From positions 141,551 through 205,550 of the forward strand of contig LATX02000251.1 in assembly GCA_001466705.2 (NCBI GenBank): a DNA stretch of 64,000 nt. Reading direction: 5' to 3'. The notes under the pieces were generated by a model. It made no database searches, was not told where the DNA came from, and was given only the letters and a program-made list of their open reading frames with translations. Shown here piece after piece: positions 11,756 to 21,947 of the stretch (position 1 is its first letter; each line of letters starts with the position of its first letter). This stretch comes from Moniliophthora roreri. Lineage: Eukaryota > Basidiomycota > Agaricomycetes > Agaricales > Marasmiaceae. A program made the position numbers and the translations under genes.

Positions 11756-12114
11756 GTTATTGATGATGGTAGCAGTAAGAAGTGCGACACGGACACGTGG
11801 CGTTTGCAGAGGTGACCTTAGCCATGACGTCGACGGTCGACGTGTTTGATAGCGTCTCACGGACTCGTAAGGTATCCCGCAGTAAAGGTGGAAGGGACAA
11901 ACTGTGTATGGTCATTGGATTGTACATTACTACGTTATACTTAGCGAGCTAGCGTACATAACTGATTTCAGGAACCCACTATCCGCCATCACCCGACCAA
12001 CATCCGCCCCTTTGAAACTTCCGAAAACAGTCGCAAGTAGTTGGAGCCTAGCCAATCAACTGATAAGCCATTATGAACTCGTGAACTTTGTAGGAGCCTC
12101 CCCTGAGACCGCCG

Positions 12115-12510
12115 CTAAATTGCTGGTGCCTTGCAAGGCTTAATCTGACCGAAAAAAGATGTCTGTACTCGGCTGGACAGGTACATACCGTGGAGTGGGA
12201 GAGTAAAAGTGCTCCAGAAGTGGTCTGGACGAGGGCAGGATATACTACGGCAAAGAATGCCACGGACGCGATCCGAAAATTGACTTGACCTAGACCACTT
12301 GAGTTCAGGCTAAATAGAAGGCTGTTCACCACTCGCTTCGCAATCCCCTAGATGATTTGCAATCAAATGAACGGCTACCACGTACTTGGTGTTAGTAACG
12401 AGCTCGATTCGATGCTCTAGTCCGAGTCTCGTCGCATGTATGAACTCCGGATATTGTTGAGCTCTAAGCGCCTTGGGATCCACCCCTGTTCGGCTCCAGG
12501 CCATCACAAG
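12115..12510 (-). CDS. possible small membrane protein, gene model uncertain
   Basis: Three minus-strand exons join in frame: about 12504-12386 (MAWSRTGVDPKALRAQQYP onward), 12309-12189 (contains the hydrophobic helix FRIASVAFFAVVYPALVQTT) and 12144-12115 (short C-terminus and stop). Introns of 76 and 44 nt have GTACGT and GTATGT donors. No family is recognised. The true start may lie upstream: minus-strand open stretches at about 13010-12785 (with VETLVESIIGFFWPLAASF) and 12650-12560 (with PNPFLFVAGPGMLLVFG) look protein-like, but I could not join them with good splice sites. Either the model is incomplete or the gene is decaying. The neighbour on the right, at 13093, is divergent. Confidence 0.3.
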
Positions 12511-13092
12511 ATTACCACCAAAATGGGCTTGTGTGGGGACTCTACATATGGAGGAAGTCAGGAAGAGACACCGAACACCAATAGCATTCCGGGTCCAGCA
12601 ACAAATAGAAATGGGTTCGGCAACTCAACAGCGCCTTCTGTCAGAATGGTAATTCATTTCGACATAGACGTATCAGACGGAGTCTGGACAAAAGGACTGG
12701 AGCATATTCGAGAGTCGGTGTTAATTCTGGTGTGGGATCTGCGACGCGTACTCGGTGGTGAATCGACCTTGTGTGTGCTACGAGAATTCCGTGAACCAAT
12801 TAGCTTCAAGTGCCAGGCAGTCTAGAATCCACTTTGTGACAAGGTCCATCAACCAATCTGAACTTTGCGGCCGCGATGGGATTGGCTCTTGCATTGGCCA
12901 GCTCACAGCAGGTTCCGGTCTGATATCGAAAGGAAAAGATGCGGCTAAAGGCCAGAAAAAGCCTATGATGGACTCGACCAGAGTCTCGACTCGATAGTTG
13001 TTGCAGGGGAAGCCGCGGCCCGTGCTGTAAAAATAAAAAGATTTTTGAGAAAATCAAGTAAACTTTTTTCTCACTTCTTCCACACGACGTCG

Positions 13093-15376
13093 ATGGCCAA
13101 GTCCCATGCACGGTCGCCATCTCCCTCCTCAGATCCTACTCCCCTCATAAAAAGGCTCAAAACAGCTCATACCACCAATTCGGTTGACGATGTCATCGCC
13201 AGTTTCGCGCCGGAGGTTCTTGACCATCACAATATTGCAAAGCTCAACAAGGAATACAAGGAAAGCGAGCCTTTTCGCTATGCTCTAGTTGAGAAGCTTT
13301 TCCAAGATGATCTATTGAGGAATGTGAAGGACGAATGTATGAGCGAACTCAACTTTACTACCAAGGAAACGGATATCTACAAGGCACGCCGTTTTTTCAC
13401 CGATTTCTGTCCATCTTGCGTGCTGATCTTGCAGTCTAGGTCAACCAAACCGGCGACCTTGCGTCATTGAACTACCTTTCAGAGTCCCAGATCTCACTTC
13501 TACCCAATCTTCTCAAACTCCGTGATGCCTTATACTCTCCCCAATTCCGCTCGTTTCTACGATCTGTTACGGGCTGTGGACCTCTGTCTGGCATCAAACA
13601 GGACATGTCGGTCAACTCGTATACCAAAGGATGTCATCTTCTTAACCATGACGATGTCATCGGTACACGACGCGTTTCATATATCCTCTACATGCCCTTG
13701 CCTCACTACCAGGTCTGGCCACCAGCCTGGGGTGGTGCGTTAGAGCTATACCCAGTAAAACCTAATGAAGACGGCATCCTAGAGCCTGAAAGTGTCCCCA
13801 TGAAGAGCGTAGCACCCAGTTGGAACCAATTCATCTTTTTCGAGGTACAGCCTGGAAGAAGTTTTCATTCGGTCGAGGAAGTCATCGTCGGTGAAGGAGA
13901 AGACACCAGAGTACGTTTAAGCATAAGTGGCTGGTTCCATGCAGCCCAAGAAGGGGAGGAAGGATACGAGCCTCCGTCGATGGAACCTGAAATGAAAAGT
14001 TCGAGGGATCAACTGGTTCGTAATCCCGCTTCCCTTCATCTGATTGCAGATCTCATTCTTCGCCTCATATTAGGCGGAGAGTCAGACAAACTTCAAGTCA
14101 TACTCTACTTCCGAAACAGTTGGGGATGCGCCCCCTTTGCCAGACATGGAGCTTTCTGAAGAACACATCTCATTCCTCAGCGAGTTCCTCAATCCTGTTT
14201 ACCTTCAACCCCACACGATGAAGGCTCTTGCAGGACGTTTTATTGACGAGTCCTCTCTCGAGCTCCACTCATTCTTGTCAAGTGACCTTGCACATGCTCT
14301 TGAACCCCGTTTGCGAGACCTAGATGCGAAGGACGGCTTAGGGCCTGAACGTGAAGGCCGGATACCACCTCATTCTGCTGGTGTCGACCTACCCAGTAAT
14401 ATATCCAATGGCCACACAAATCGCCCTTCAAGCGCTACCGCCTCCAACGGAACAAAAACAACACCGTCCGCATGGACAATCAAAGGCCCTCCGCACAAAC
14501 ACCGTTATTGCACATTGTTGCCGCCCTCTCCATCAGCACCGGCAATATCGATCACACCGTTGTCAGCCCATCCTTCGCCCTCTGAGATCCTTCGTGTACT
14601 TCAGGATGAGCTTTTCCCATCACAGGCGTTCAGAGCATGGTTGGCTATTGTAACTAGACTCCTGCCTCTAAGATTTTTTGTAGAGGCAAGAAGATTCCGT
14701 CCTGGTTTGGATTACACGTTGGCTACGAGCGAAGAGAAAGAGGCTCGGCTCGATGTTGTCCTTGGATTGACACCTGAGATCAAGGGGCCCGAGAACACTG
14801 AAACTAGTACCGGAAGAAGGAGAGCAATCCGAGAGAAGCCCCCAGTGAGGGGATGGAGTGCAGCTGAATGGGGCGGTTGGGAGGTATGAATACGCTTTTT
14901 CTATTCAGGATGACAGTCCCAACGTGCCTCTTTAGTGCTACATGGCCCCACACAACGAGGAAGACGACCCGGCAGTCTATCGCTCAGGAACATACAAAAA
15001 ATCCGACGCTCTTGCGAACGGGAAACCCCAGCGCGCCGAGAACGGACATGCCAATGGTTCTGTACCCAACGGTAAACCTGCCTCGAACAGCGTATCTTCT
15101 GACGGAAAGAGCAAGAGTCCATCACCTTCACACTCCGAGGACGCTGATGGCGATGTCGAGATTCCTGATGCCGAGGAAGACGAGGAAGACGATAGTACCC
15201 TGCTTACTGTCCAGCCTGGCTTCAATCGTCTCCTACTCGTCTTGAGAGATGAGCGCGTCATGCGATTTGTCAAGTATGTCAGCGCAGCTGCCGAGGGATC
15301 GAGGTGGGACGTATGTGCAGAGTATGAGGTCGGGATGATGCAAGAAGATGAGGGAGATGAAGCTGGTGAAGCTTGA
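13093..15376 (+). CDS. OFD1: Ofd1/Tpa1-type prolyl 3-/4-hydroxylase (2-oxoglutarate and Fe(II) dependent)
   Basis: Exons 13093-13383, 13440-14015, 14074-14883 and 14936-15376 give 705 residues. The N-terminal catalytic double-stranded beta-helix shows LLNHDDVIGTRRVSYILYMP, with the Fe(II) ligands His and Asp (HDD), then FFEVQPGRSFHSVEE with the third ligand His, and RLSISGWFH with the 2-oxoglutarate-binding Arg. The second half is the Ofd1 C-terminal domain ending ECYMAPHNEEDDPAVY and an acidic stretch. Known relatives hydroxylate ribosomal protein uS12 (Tpa1/OGFOD1) and in yeasts modulate translation termination or oxygen-dependent degradation of SREBP (Ofd1). The N-terminus is basic and serine-rich, suggesting nuclear import. 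Intron 1 appears to be GC-AG. An additional low-complexity insertion lies at about residues 560-620. Confidence 0.9.
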
Positions 15377-15826
15377 GATGGGCAGGCGTTGGCATGTACA
15401 TCATACACGAGGACTCCCAGTAAGTATACCCTAACATCTACTGGTACCATACGAGAGGGGGACATTACTGATATCCATAGCAGCTGACCAGACAGCTGAG
15501 ATCTTCTAGTCCAATCTACAACATATAGTCCTGTACCTTTTATCCTACTTGTCTTTTTACTTGTCTACTTGCATAGTGCTGCAAGCATACGTAACGAATA
15601 TTATGAATTTCGATCTATCCTGGCGTGCGTGAAATGCTTCGGCAGTCCACCCGTGGATACTCTTTTCTGACTCGCATCACAAATTTCATCTCGCTCCGAT
15701 CTCAGCTAAAGGAACGATGATGCAAAGGAGTTTTTCCAGCATTGCCATTCAGCTGTATCAATAAAATTCGGCGCATGCGGACCAGACCGGAAGGACAAAG
15801 GAGCCCATTCGTCTGACTCAGCCCAC

Positions 15827-15834
15827 CTATAAAG
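15827..15834 (+). promoter_or_regulatory. TATA box of the alpha/beta hydrolase gene
   Basis: The sequence ctataaag lies about 32 bases before the ATG at 15866, so the leader must be very short if this element sets the transcription start. Confidence 0.5.
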
Positions 15835-15865
15835 GATTCTTGGGATCCATTGCTCCTCTGCAACC

Positions 15866-17051
15866 ATGTCTCAACGCGTCAAGATTGCAGTCGCTGTGAC
15901 TGTAGCTCTCCTCGGCACCTTTGCGCTTGGTAGTGTCGCCCCTTCGTTACGCACAGGCCCAGGTCCATTGAGCAAACGACTCCGAAAGTCTAAAACGGAG
16001 AAGCCGTTACCTGAAGGCATTAAGAGGATTTATGTCGATGGTGTCGACGGAAAACTCGAGGTTTTGACGAATGAAAAGTCTGAGGATGGGCATCCTGAAG
16101 ACGCGCCGTTGTTGATGATCCATGGAGGCATGGGAAGTGCGAGGTGCTATGATAAGTGGGCCGTGTATTTTGCGTCGAAAGGGAGAAAAGTGTATAGTCT
16201 TTCCATTCGTGGTATGTGAAATTCTCTCATATGAGTGACGCCAAGTCTTGACGCGCCGCAGGCCATGGTCTCTCCAATCGCCCAGATAACTTCAACTCTC
16301 TTACCAATGCTGACTTTTGCAAAGATATCGCATCTGTCGTAGTCTACATTACGGAGTCACATCCAACTTCGCCAGCACCCGTTCTCATTGGCCACTCTGC
16401 AGGAGGTGGTTTATCTCAGTATACCGTCTCGACTCTGAAGCCAAACACCTTCTCTGGGGTTATTCTCCTGGCACCATATCCCAACACAGGCGGCGCTCCT
16501 GTCTACCTCGAATGGATCAAGTTCGATCCTCTCTTCTTCCCCCGATTCTTTTGGCACGGCTGTGATAACATGAGTCCTCTCTCGTCACCAGCGTTAGTGA
16601 AGAGAGCATTCTTTTCGGACGGATACGACGAAGGAGAACTGAAGGACTTCTTCAACCAAATGAATCCGGAGGAAACGCCTGGATGGCCCGCAACAATGAC
16701 GAATAAATTCACCGACCATGAACCGGTGAGTATGCCAGAATAGTCCGTCAAAAAGCGATACCGAGCTGATTTTTTTTCCCTTTTAAGGTCAAAATGAATG
16801 CTGGGGGCAGAGTTCATATCATCAGCGCCAGTCATGACAGGCTAATGACACCTCCAATTATGAAGAAGTTTGTAGAGCGATATGGATGCTCCTCAAATGT
16901 TGTTGAGGGTTCTGGTCAGTGTTCGCACTACCAACATTTCAAGCGATGCGCTGACGGTGCTTAATTTTCAGGTCATCACATGATGTTCGATAATCAGTGG
17001 CAGGTCGCGGCAAGATACGTCGAGGCTAAGCTAGAGGAGTGGAATCTGTAG
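15866..17051 (+). CDS. alpha/beta hydrolase, membrane-anchored or secreted
   Basis: Exons 15866-16211, 16262-16725, 16788-16914 and 16972-17051 give 338 residues. A hydrophobic N-terminal segment (residues 7-26, IAVAVTVALLGTFALGSVAP) is a signal anchor or signal peptide. The fold shows the oxyanion region LLMIHGGMG, the nucleophile elbow VLIGHSAGGG (Ser), an acid residue in ISASHDRLM and the catalytic His in GSGHHMMFD, which spans the last intron. No substrate-specific motif was found. Relatives are general esterases, lipases or lysophospholipases. The TATA element at 15827 and the hydrophobic N-terminus suggest an inducible surface or secretory-pathway enzyme. The next gene, an F-box protein, follows on the same strand. 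Confidence 0.85.
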
Positions 17052-17402
17052 CGGGACTTGGGTCTGAGCGTTTCTTTTGGGTTTCTGGAAGGATATCAAG
17101 CATAACATCCCTTTACTTTATAGGCAGCGTAGGTCGTCCACATAATTACCATACACATGTCCTTTCATGCGCTATACAAGATAGCCCCCCCCCCCCATAT
17201 TTATGCGCATAATGCTACCTCAGTCCTTCGGCAAAACCCGTTTCAATATAAACTGGTCGGAGCACTGCCAATTACTGGTCAAGTTCCGATAAGCATCTTC
17301 ATCATCTTCGCAAACTTCGCAGATACTGCACCAGGCTCGTCTACCGTCAGAAAACAATTCCTCATGCTAAATAGTTTTTATACGACAGATAGGCCCCCCT
17401 TT

Positions 17403-19217
17403 ATGGATGAGATCACTCCATCACCGACGGCCGACTCGTACGGGTCGTGCGAGCGACGGACAACCGCTCTCCAGGCATGCCTGGATGACCGCTATGATGA
17501 TATTCCCCGCATAGGAGAGAGGTTGCACTGTCAGTGTTTTATTGAACCACTTTGCCAGTGTTTCGAAGCTGCTTTCGCAGCCCTTTCGTCTCCTGCCGCC
17601 CATCTCCTTAACTCCAATAGGATTCCCTCTCCGCAAGAGATCATACAAATATATGATACGCTCAACGATATTCAGAGGGCCTCTATTCAGCTCGAAACGA
17701 AGATCCGGTCACTAGAGAGTGCTTTGAAAGAGTTCAGGAACAAACAGGATGAGCTGCAGAGTTTCGCGCAGGAACACAAAGCTCTGCTCTCTCCGGCACG
17801 AAGGATGCTTCCAGAGCTCTGGTCAGAGATATTCATTCACTGCCTTCCAGAGCATAGTCTGGACTATCACATCAACAGGAGGAGTGCATACAATGGTACT
17901 ACTCGCCTATTCACAGACGTATCCTGCAGTGATGCCCCTCTCCTACTTACGCAAGTCTGCTCTACGTGGCGAACCATTGCTATATCCACCCCCCAACTTT
18001 GGTCAAATATCACATATACCGTCTGCCGTCCTTCAGCAATGAAGATACAACTCCGACGACTGGAGACGTGGTTAGCCCGCACAGGAGCCGCACCTCTCTC
18101 GGTTGTGGTTTTCCGTTCCTTTTTTGACGCCAACAACAACGTTCTTGACCACCCACATCTCACCTTCCCCGATCCCATACCCCCTCTTAATGAGGACCAA
18201 GTGATGAACTTCATCCTGGCCCACTCGCACAGGTGGCGAAGAGCGGAGATATTGCTGCCCGCTTTGGAGGCTGCACAAGTTGTAGCCCCTCTCAGAGGCA
18301 ACTTGCCAAACCTGGAAAAACTGGCTTTTGGCCTGTTTTGGGATGGCATGACAGCCATGGGGGACCCCCATGGCAGACTAGACGTCTTCGAGACTGCGCC
18401 GAAGCTCCAGGAAGTCTGCTTTGTCGAGAATGCGAGGCTACAAGTTTCGCTGCCTGGATCGAGCTTAACGACGCTTTCCGTTGACGCATTCTTGTCGTGC
18501 ACAGACGCACTGAAGACGCTGTATTACTATCCCAATCTTCGGAATTGCGCCTTAAATGTCATGTTGACCGTTTCAGCTCCTCCCAATTTGGAGAAGTTAA
18601 TCGGCAGTAGTAGCGGGGGACTCATTAGGCTTCAGCTGCGGTCCCTCACACTCTCATTTACGGGGTCTACAGATTTTGTATACCCGAATTTCCTTGCATA
18701 TCTGGACATCCCAAATATCACCGAGTTGCGAATCAGATCGCACAAGTGGTTCCATGATCAGCTATTCGCTTTCTTTACGCAACTTCCACAGTCAGCGCTT
18801 GTCGAGACGCTCGAGTTGAGCTCTCCTTCACTTGCACCTGTATGGCTGAGAGCGTATCTGCTTTCACCTGTTTTCCGTCACCTTCGGATACTTGTGGTCG
18901 GCGAAGGGATAACCCATCATGTTCCATTCATCCCAAACGACGCAGGGCTGCAGAGCCTATTCACATCAAAAGGGTTCCTTCCCGGTCTGGAGATGGTTCA
19001 ATGGACGTGTTTTGGTCAGGGGACCGAACAATATGATTCAACGGTGCTCTATGACATGCTCCGAACCCGGTTGGACGGGGGACGGGGGCTGCGCAGGTTT
19101 GTGCTGACGTTAAACAGGAAGTGGGGTGATGAGTTATCCCCCAAGAGGCCTTCGTTCGGTTCAGATGGTTTGGCATCACTGGGTCTTCAGGTGGAGATCA
19201 AGACTGGTCAGTATTAG
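17403..19217 (+). CDS. F-box-like protein with coiled coil and leucine-rich C-terminus
   Basis: Single exon, about 604 residues from the Met at 17403. The frame stays open to 17157, but that extra 82-residue stretch includes a poly-C-encoded proline run and looks like leader sequence; a Met at 17364 is an alternative. A cysteine-rich start (LHCQCFIEPLCQC) precedes a coiled coil (QLETKIRSLESALKEFRNKQ), then the F-box core ALLSPARRMLPELWSEIFIH and VCSTWRTIAISTPQLWSNI. The rest contains LRR-like segments. The expected role is adaptor of an SCF ubiquitin ligase; the target is unknown. It is a more distant relative of the 4648 and 46328 genes. Its 3' end faces the Nop13-like gene 137 bases away. 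Confidence 0.82.
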   Translation: MDEITPSPTADSYGSCERRTTALQACLDDRYDDIPRIGERLHCQCFIEPLCQCFEAAFAALSSPAAHLLNSNRIPSPQEIIQIYDTLNDIQRASIQLETKIRSLESALKEFRNKQDELQSFAQEHKALLSPARRMLPELWSEIFIHCLPEHSLDYHINRRSAYNGTTRLFTDVSCSDAPLLLTQVCSTWRTIAISTPQLWSNITYTVCRPSAMKIQLRRLETWLARTGAAPLSVVVFRSFFDANNNVLDHPHLTFPDPIPPLNEDQVMNFILAHSHRWRRAEILLPALEAAQVVAPLRGNLPNLEKLAFGLFWDGMTAMGDPHGRLDVFETAPKLQEVCFVENARLQVSLPGSSLTTLSVDAFLSCTDALKTLYYYPNLRNCALNVMLTVSAPPNLEKLIGSSSGGLIRLQLRSLTLSFTGSTDFVYPNFLAYLDIPNITELRIRSHKWFHDQLFAFFTQLPQSALVETLELSSPSLAPVWLRAYLLSPVFRHLRILVVGEGITHHVPFIPNDAGLQSLFTSKGFLPGLEMVQWTCFGQGTEQYDSTVLYDMLRTRLDGGRGLRRFVLTLNRKWGDELSPKRPSFGSDGLASLGLQVEIKTGQY

Positions 19218-19354
19218 ACCTTTGGAGTTAAATTTCACGTTAATTTTTCACCGTCACGACATCCTTCGTTTCGCGATGTAACATAGTTCTTGGTCCTTGT
19301 CTGTTGCAATAATAAAAATATATTCATCGTAATGTGGAACAACTATACGTGAAT

Positions 19355-20838
19355 CTAGAACACAATCTTCCTCCCCGTCGTAGGTACAATTGCAGCGGAC
19401 TGGCGTTTCGCTTGAGCGAGTGCGGCCCCCGGTTTGGGTCGGTGCCGTGGTCCTTTCTGCTTGGGAGCGCTGACATCCGAGCGCTTTCTATTCTCAGCTT
19501 TCGCAGGTTCAGAATGATTGGGCTCATCTTCCGCTTCCGCGTGATCAACCTGCTCCTCCTGTCCCTGCACCTCTAGTTGACGAGCCTTCCCAGTACTGGT
19601 AGTTTTCGTGTTCTTTTGCTTTCGCTCCTTCACATCACCTTTTGCTCCAGGAAGCAAGTCTTTGCTGGCCCCTCTCCGGACGGCATCTGCCGAGGCATAT
19701 TCGACAACGAGCTGTCGACCATTCAACCGATGGTTGCGGATATTAAGGAGTGCGGAAGTGGCATTTTCGGTGCTAGAAAAGTCGACAAAAGCAAACCTGT
19801 CGATGGGGTGGCATCAAAAAGCAATCTGAGAAAAGCAGGATGAGATATACCCTTTACATTTCCCTGTGTCCTCGAAGGCACTCAATCGAATCCTCCGTAT
19901 CCAATCTTCAGACTCTTTCGCACTCGTTGCTTTTTTGCTCTCCTCACCCTCATCTTTTTTCCCAGGCTTCTCCCTGTGTGCATCAAGAAGGTCACGAATT
20001 GTCTCCTCAGTAGTCTCGAATCCCAGATTCCCAAAAAATAATGTAGGTGCAGGTGGTTGCTTCTGCATTTTGAGGATCTTCTGGGCAGTTTTAGATAATG
20101 ACGTCTTCCCTTTGACAGCAGTGGCGTCTCCGGTGGAATCATCATTCGATTGTGTCGGTCTCCCGGTGAATACACCACCTATGAAAAGGTTAGAATGTCG
20201 TCCGTAACAGCGTTTTCCTTCACGTACCATCCTTTATGAGCAACTTTCGGCCGTTGAGAGGCTTTTCCGAAAGTGTAATCGCAACTGTCTTTGCGTCCGG
20301 TGTAGCAAAATCCACATAGGCGAACCTGAAAGAAGAAAAGCTCTCATTAGAATTTTCGTAAAGAAGTGAACGAGAATGGTTCCCACCCACGGTTTTCTCC
20401 TATTCCTCCAGGTCTCGAAGTAAGCTTCATAGGCATATGTATCCGAGTAATCTCTCCAACACCCTCAAAGAATTTCCTTAACGCATCTGGTGTAGTTTTG
20501 AACGAAAGGTTCCCAACCCAAACAGAATTTTGTCGTTTTGTTGCAGATGAATTAGATGAAGTTCCATCTGCCAATTTTCGCTTTTTGGATGCTGGCTCCT
20601 GCCCTTGTTTTTCCGCTAATTTTTGCTTCTTTTTCTGGCGACGTTTTTCGGCATGGGATAACGGAGGAGCATCTTCATCAATTGACTGGGCATTTTCCTG
20701 CGGCTCGTCCTCGGATTCCGACGAACTGTCGTCTTCGGATTGCTCTTCTACGGTTGGCTTTGCCTCACGTTTGCGTTTGCTCGTCGGAGGTGGGCTGGGA
20801 GACGAGGAACTAGATGAAGGTGATGAAGATGCAGGCAT
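19355..20838 (-). CDS. NOP13: Nop13-like nucleolar RNA-binding protein with two RRMs
   Basis: Exons 20838-20387, 20325-20228, 20178-19851 and 19796-19355 give 439 residues. The N-terminus is acidic and lysine-rich (SEDDSSSESEDEPQ, KRRQKKKQKL), typical of nucleolar proteins. RRM1 has RNP2 SVWVGNLSF and RNP1 rebuilt across an intron as RGFAYVDF. RRM2 has RNP2 TLFFGNLGF and RNP1 KGFAFVDF, also rebuilt across an intron. A basic C-terminal tail (GPRHRPKPGAALAQAKR) follows. Yeast Nop13 is a 403-residue nucleolar protein found in pre-ribosomal particles. Both RNP1 motifs are split at the same position by phase-2 introns, pointing to an ancestral duplication of the RRM with its intron. The start codon lies 53 bases from that of the divergent SEN15-like gene. 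Confidence 0.85.
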
Positions 20839-20891
20839 TGAATTCTGAAATTTCGCACGCGTAAAACTTGATCTCAATTTCCATGACCGAC
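20839..20891. promoter_or_regulatory. 53-bp divergent promoter (Nop13-like / Sen15-like)
   Basis: Only 53 bases separate the two start codons, so both genes must share regulatory DNA, and transcription may start inside the opposite coding region. No TATA motif is visible. Confidence 0.6.
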
Positions 20892-21403
20892 ATGGAAGAC
20901 CACCCGTCGGTGAGTTCATAAGACTCTCTTTTCCGCCCTGACTGACATAGTGGAAGCATAGTACCCAGTACTCTCGAGCCTGATTAAAAAATATCCCAAA
21001 AATGCAGGCTCACTATTCCAAACCTACAACGACATTCTTCTAGGCGAGCTGCCTCGTTTGCGACGGAGATCAACGGTTGACACCTCTTTTAGCTCAGCAA
21101 TGGAGAGATGTAGAAGTCTTCGAAATGGGAGAGCCATACGACCGTGGATGTATCACTGGGCGCAGACCGCTCTCTGAGGAAACTTTGCACGTAGTGCCGT
21201 GTTCCTTGGCTGAATCCATTTCAATAGCATGGTACAAGTCACGTAAAGTCATTCCACGCTATAAACTCACAATGAATCTCGACAGGATGACTGGTATCAT
21301 CAAGGCTTTATCTGTCAAGGATGTCTACCTTGCCATCAACACTGAGGACTCGTCAATCGTGTACTACAAGATTAGCGACGGAATCGTGAAACCGTCTGTA
21401 TGA
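20892..21403 (+). CDS. SEN15: tRNA-splicing endonuclease subunit Sen15
   Basis: Exons 20892-20909, 20962-21043, 21093-21231 and 21286-21403 give 118 residues, short but complete for the core Sen15 fold. Conserved segments are MEDHPSYPVLSSLIKKYP, AGSLFQTYNDILLAQQWRDV, LHVVPCSLAESISIAW and VYLAINTEDSSIVYYKISDG, which match the fungal and human Sen15 pattern closely. Sen15 is a structural, non-catalytic subunit that pairs with Sen34 or Sen2 in the heterotetramer that cuts introns from pre-tRNA. Intron 2 appears to be GC-AG (21044-21092): only this junction restores LLAQQW. Intron 3 (21232-21285) is 54 nt with no stop, so its retention would add 18 residues without breaking the frame. Confidence 0.85.
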
Positions 21404-21947
21404 ACAGGATAGAACGAGCCGGACATAACGGAATTTGAATATCCTACCATCGTCCGACTGCGACTTGGTCAGGCCATTGCCCGATAAGAGCGTGTCACGG
21501 CGAGTCTTGGAGAGAAGGATTCGGGTACATACATCTCATTCTTTCCAGTTTCTCATCCACAAATTCCCTGTACTTGACGTGATATTATTAGCCACGCCTT
21601 ACACATGTCAATCTAATAGTTCGTAGACGTAATTGCCAATAAAACTCAGACTTTCCGCCTGAACGTGGTTGGAAAAACGGCTTGAATGTGAAGCAGTGGC
21701 AAATATAGCACGAGAATGGGCAACTTTCTTGTCACAAAGGGAACTGCATGAAGCCCGGCCCGGCTTAAAGGATGGAGATGCTTATAGGTACAAATCACAA
21801 TGATAAGTTCCATAAGATCATATAGTATGTTACAGGTCGTTCTGGAAAAGGGATCAACATCTACTGTCGGCCTGATTTGTAGAGTACATACCACAGAGCA
21901 GACGGAAAGGTGTTCAATTCTGGTTACGTTCCAAATCCCTATTATCC

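Noticed and set aside
17157..17402. Extra 82 residues at the N-terminus of the second F-box gene
   Set aside because: The stretch encodes a run from a poly-C tract and lacks family similarity. The coiled-coil/F-box part is complete from the Met at 17403.
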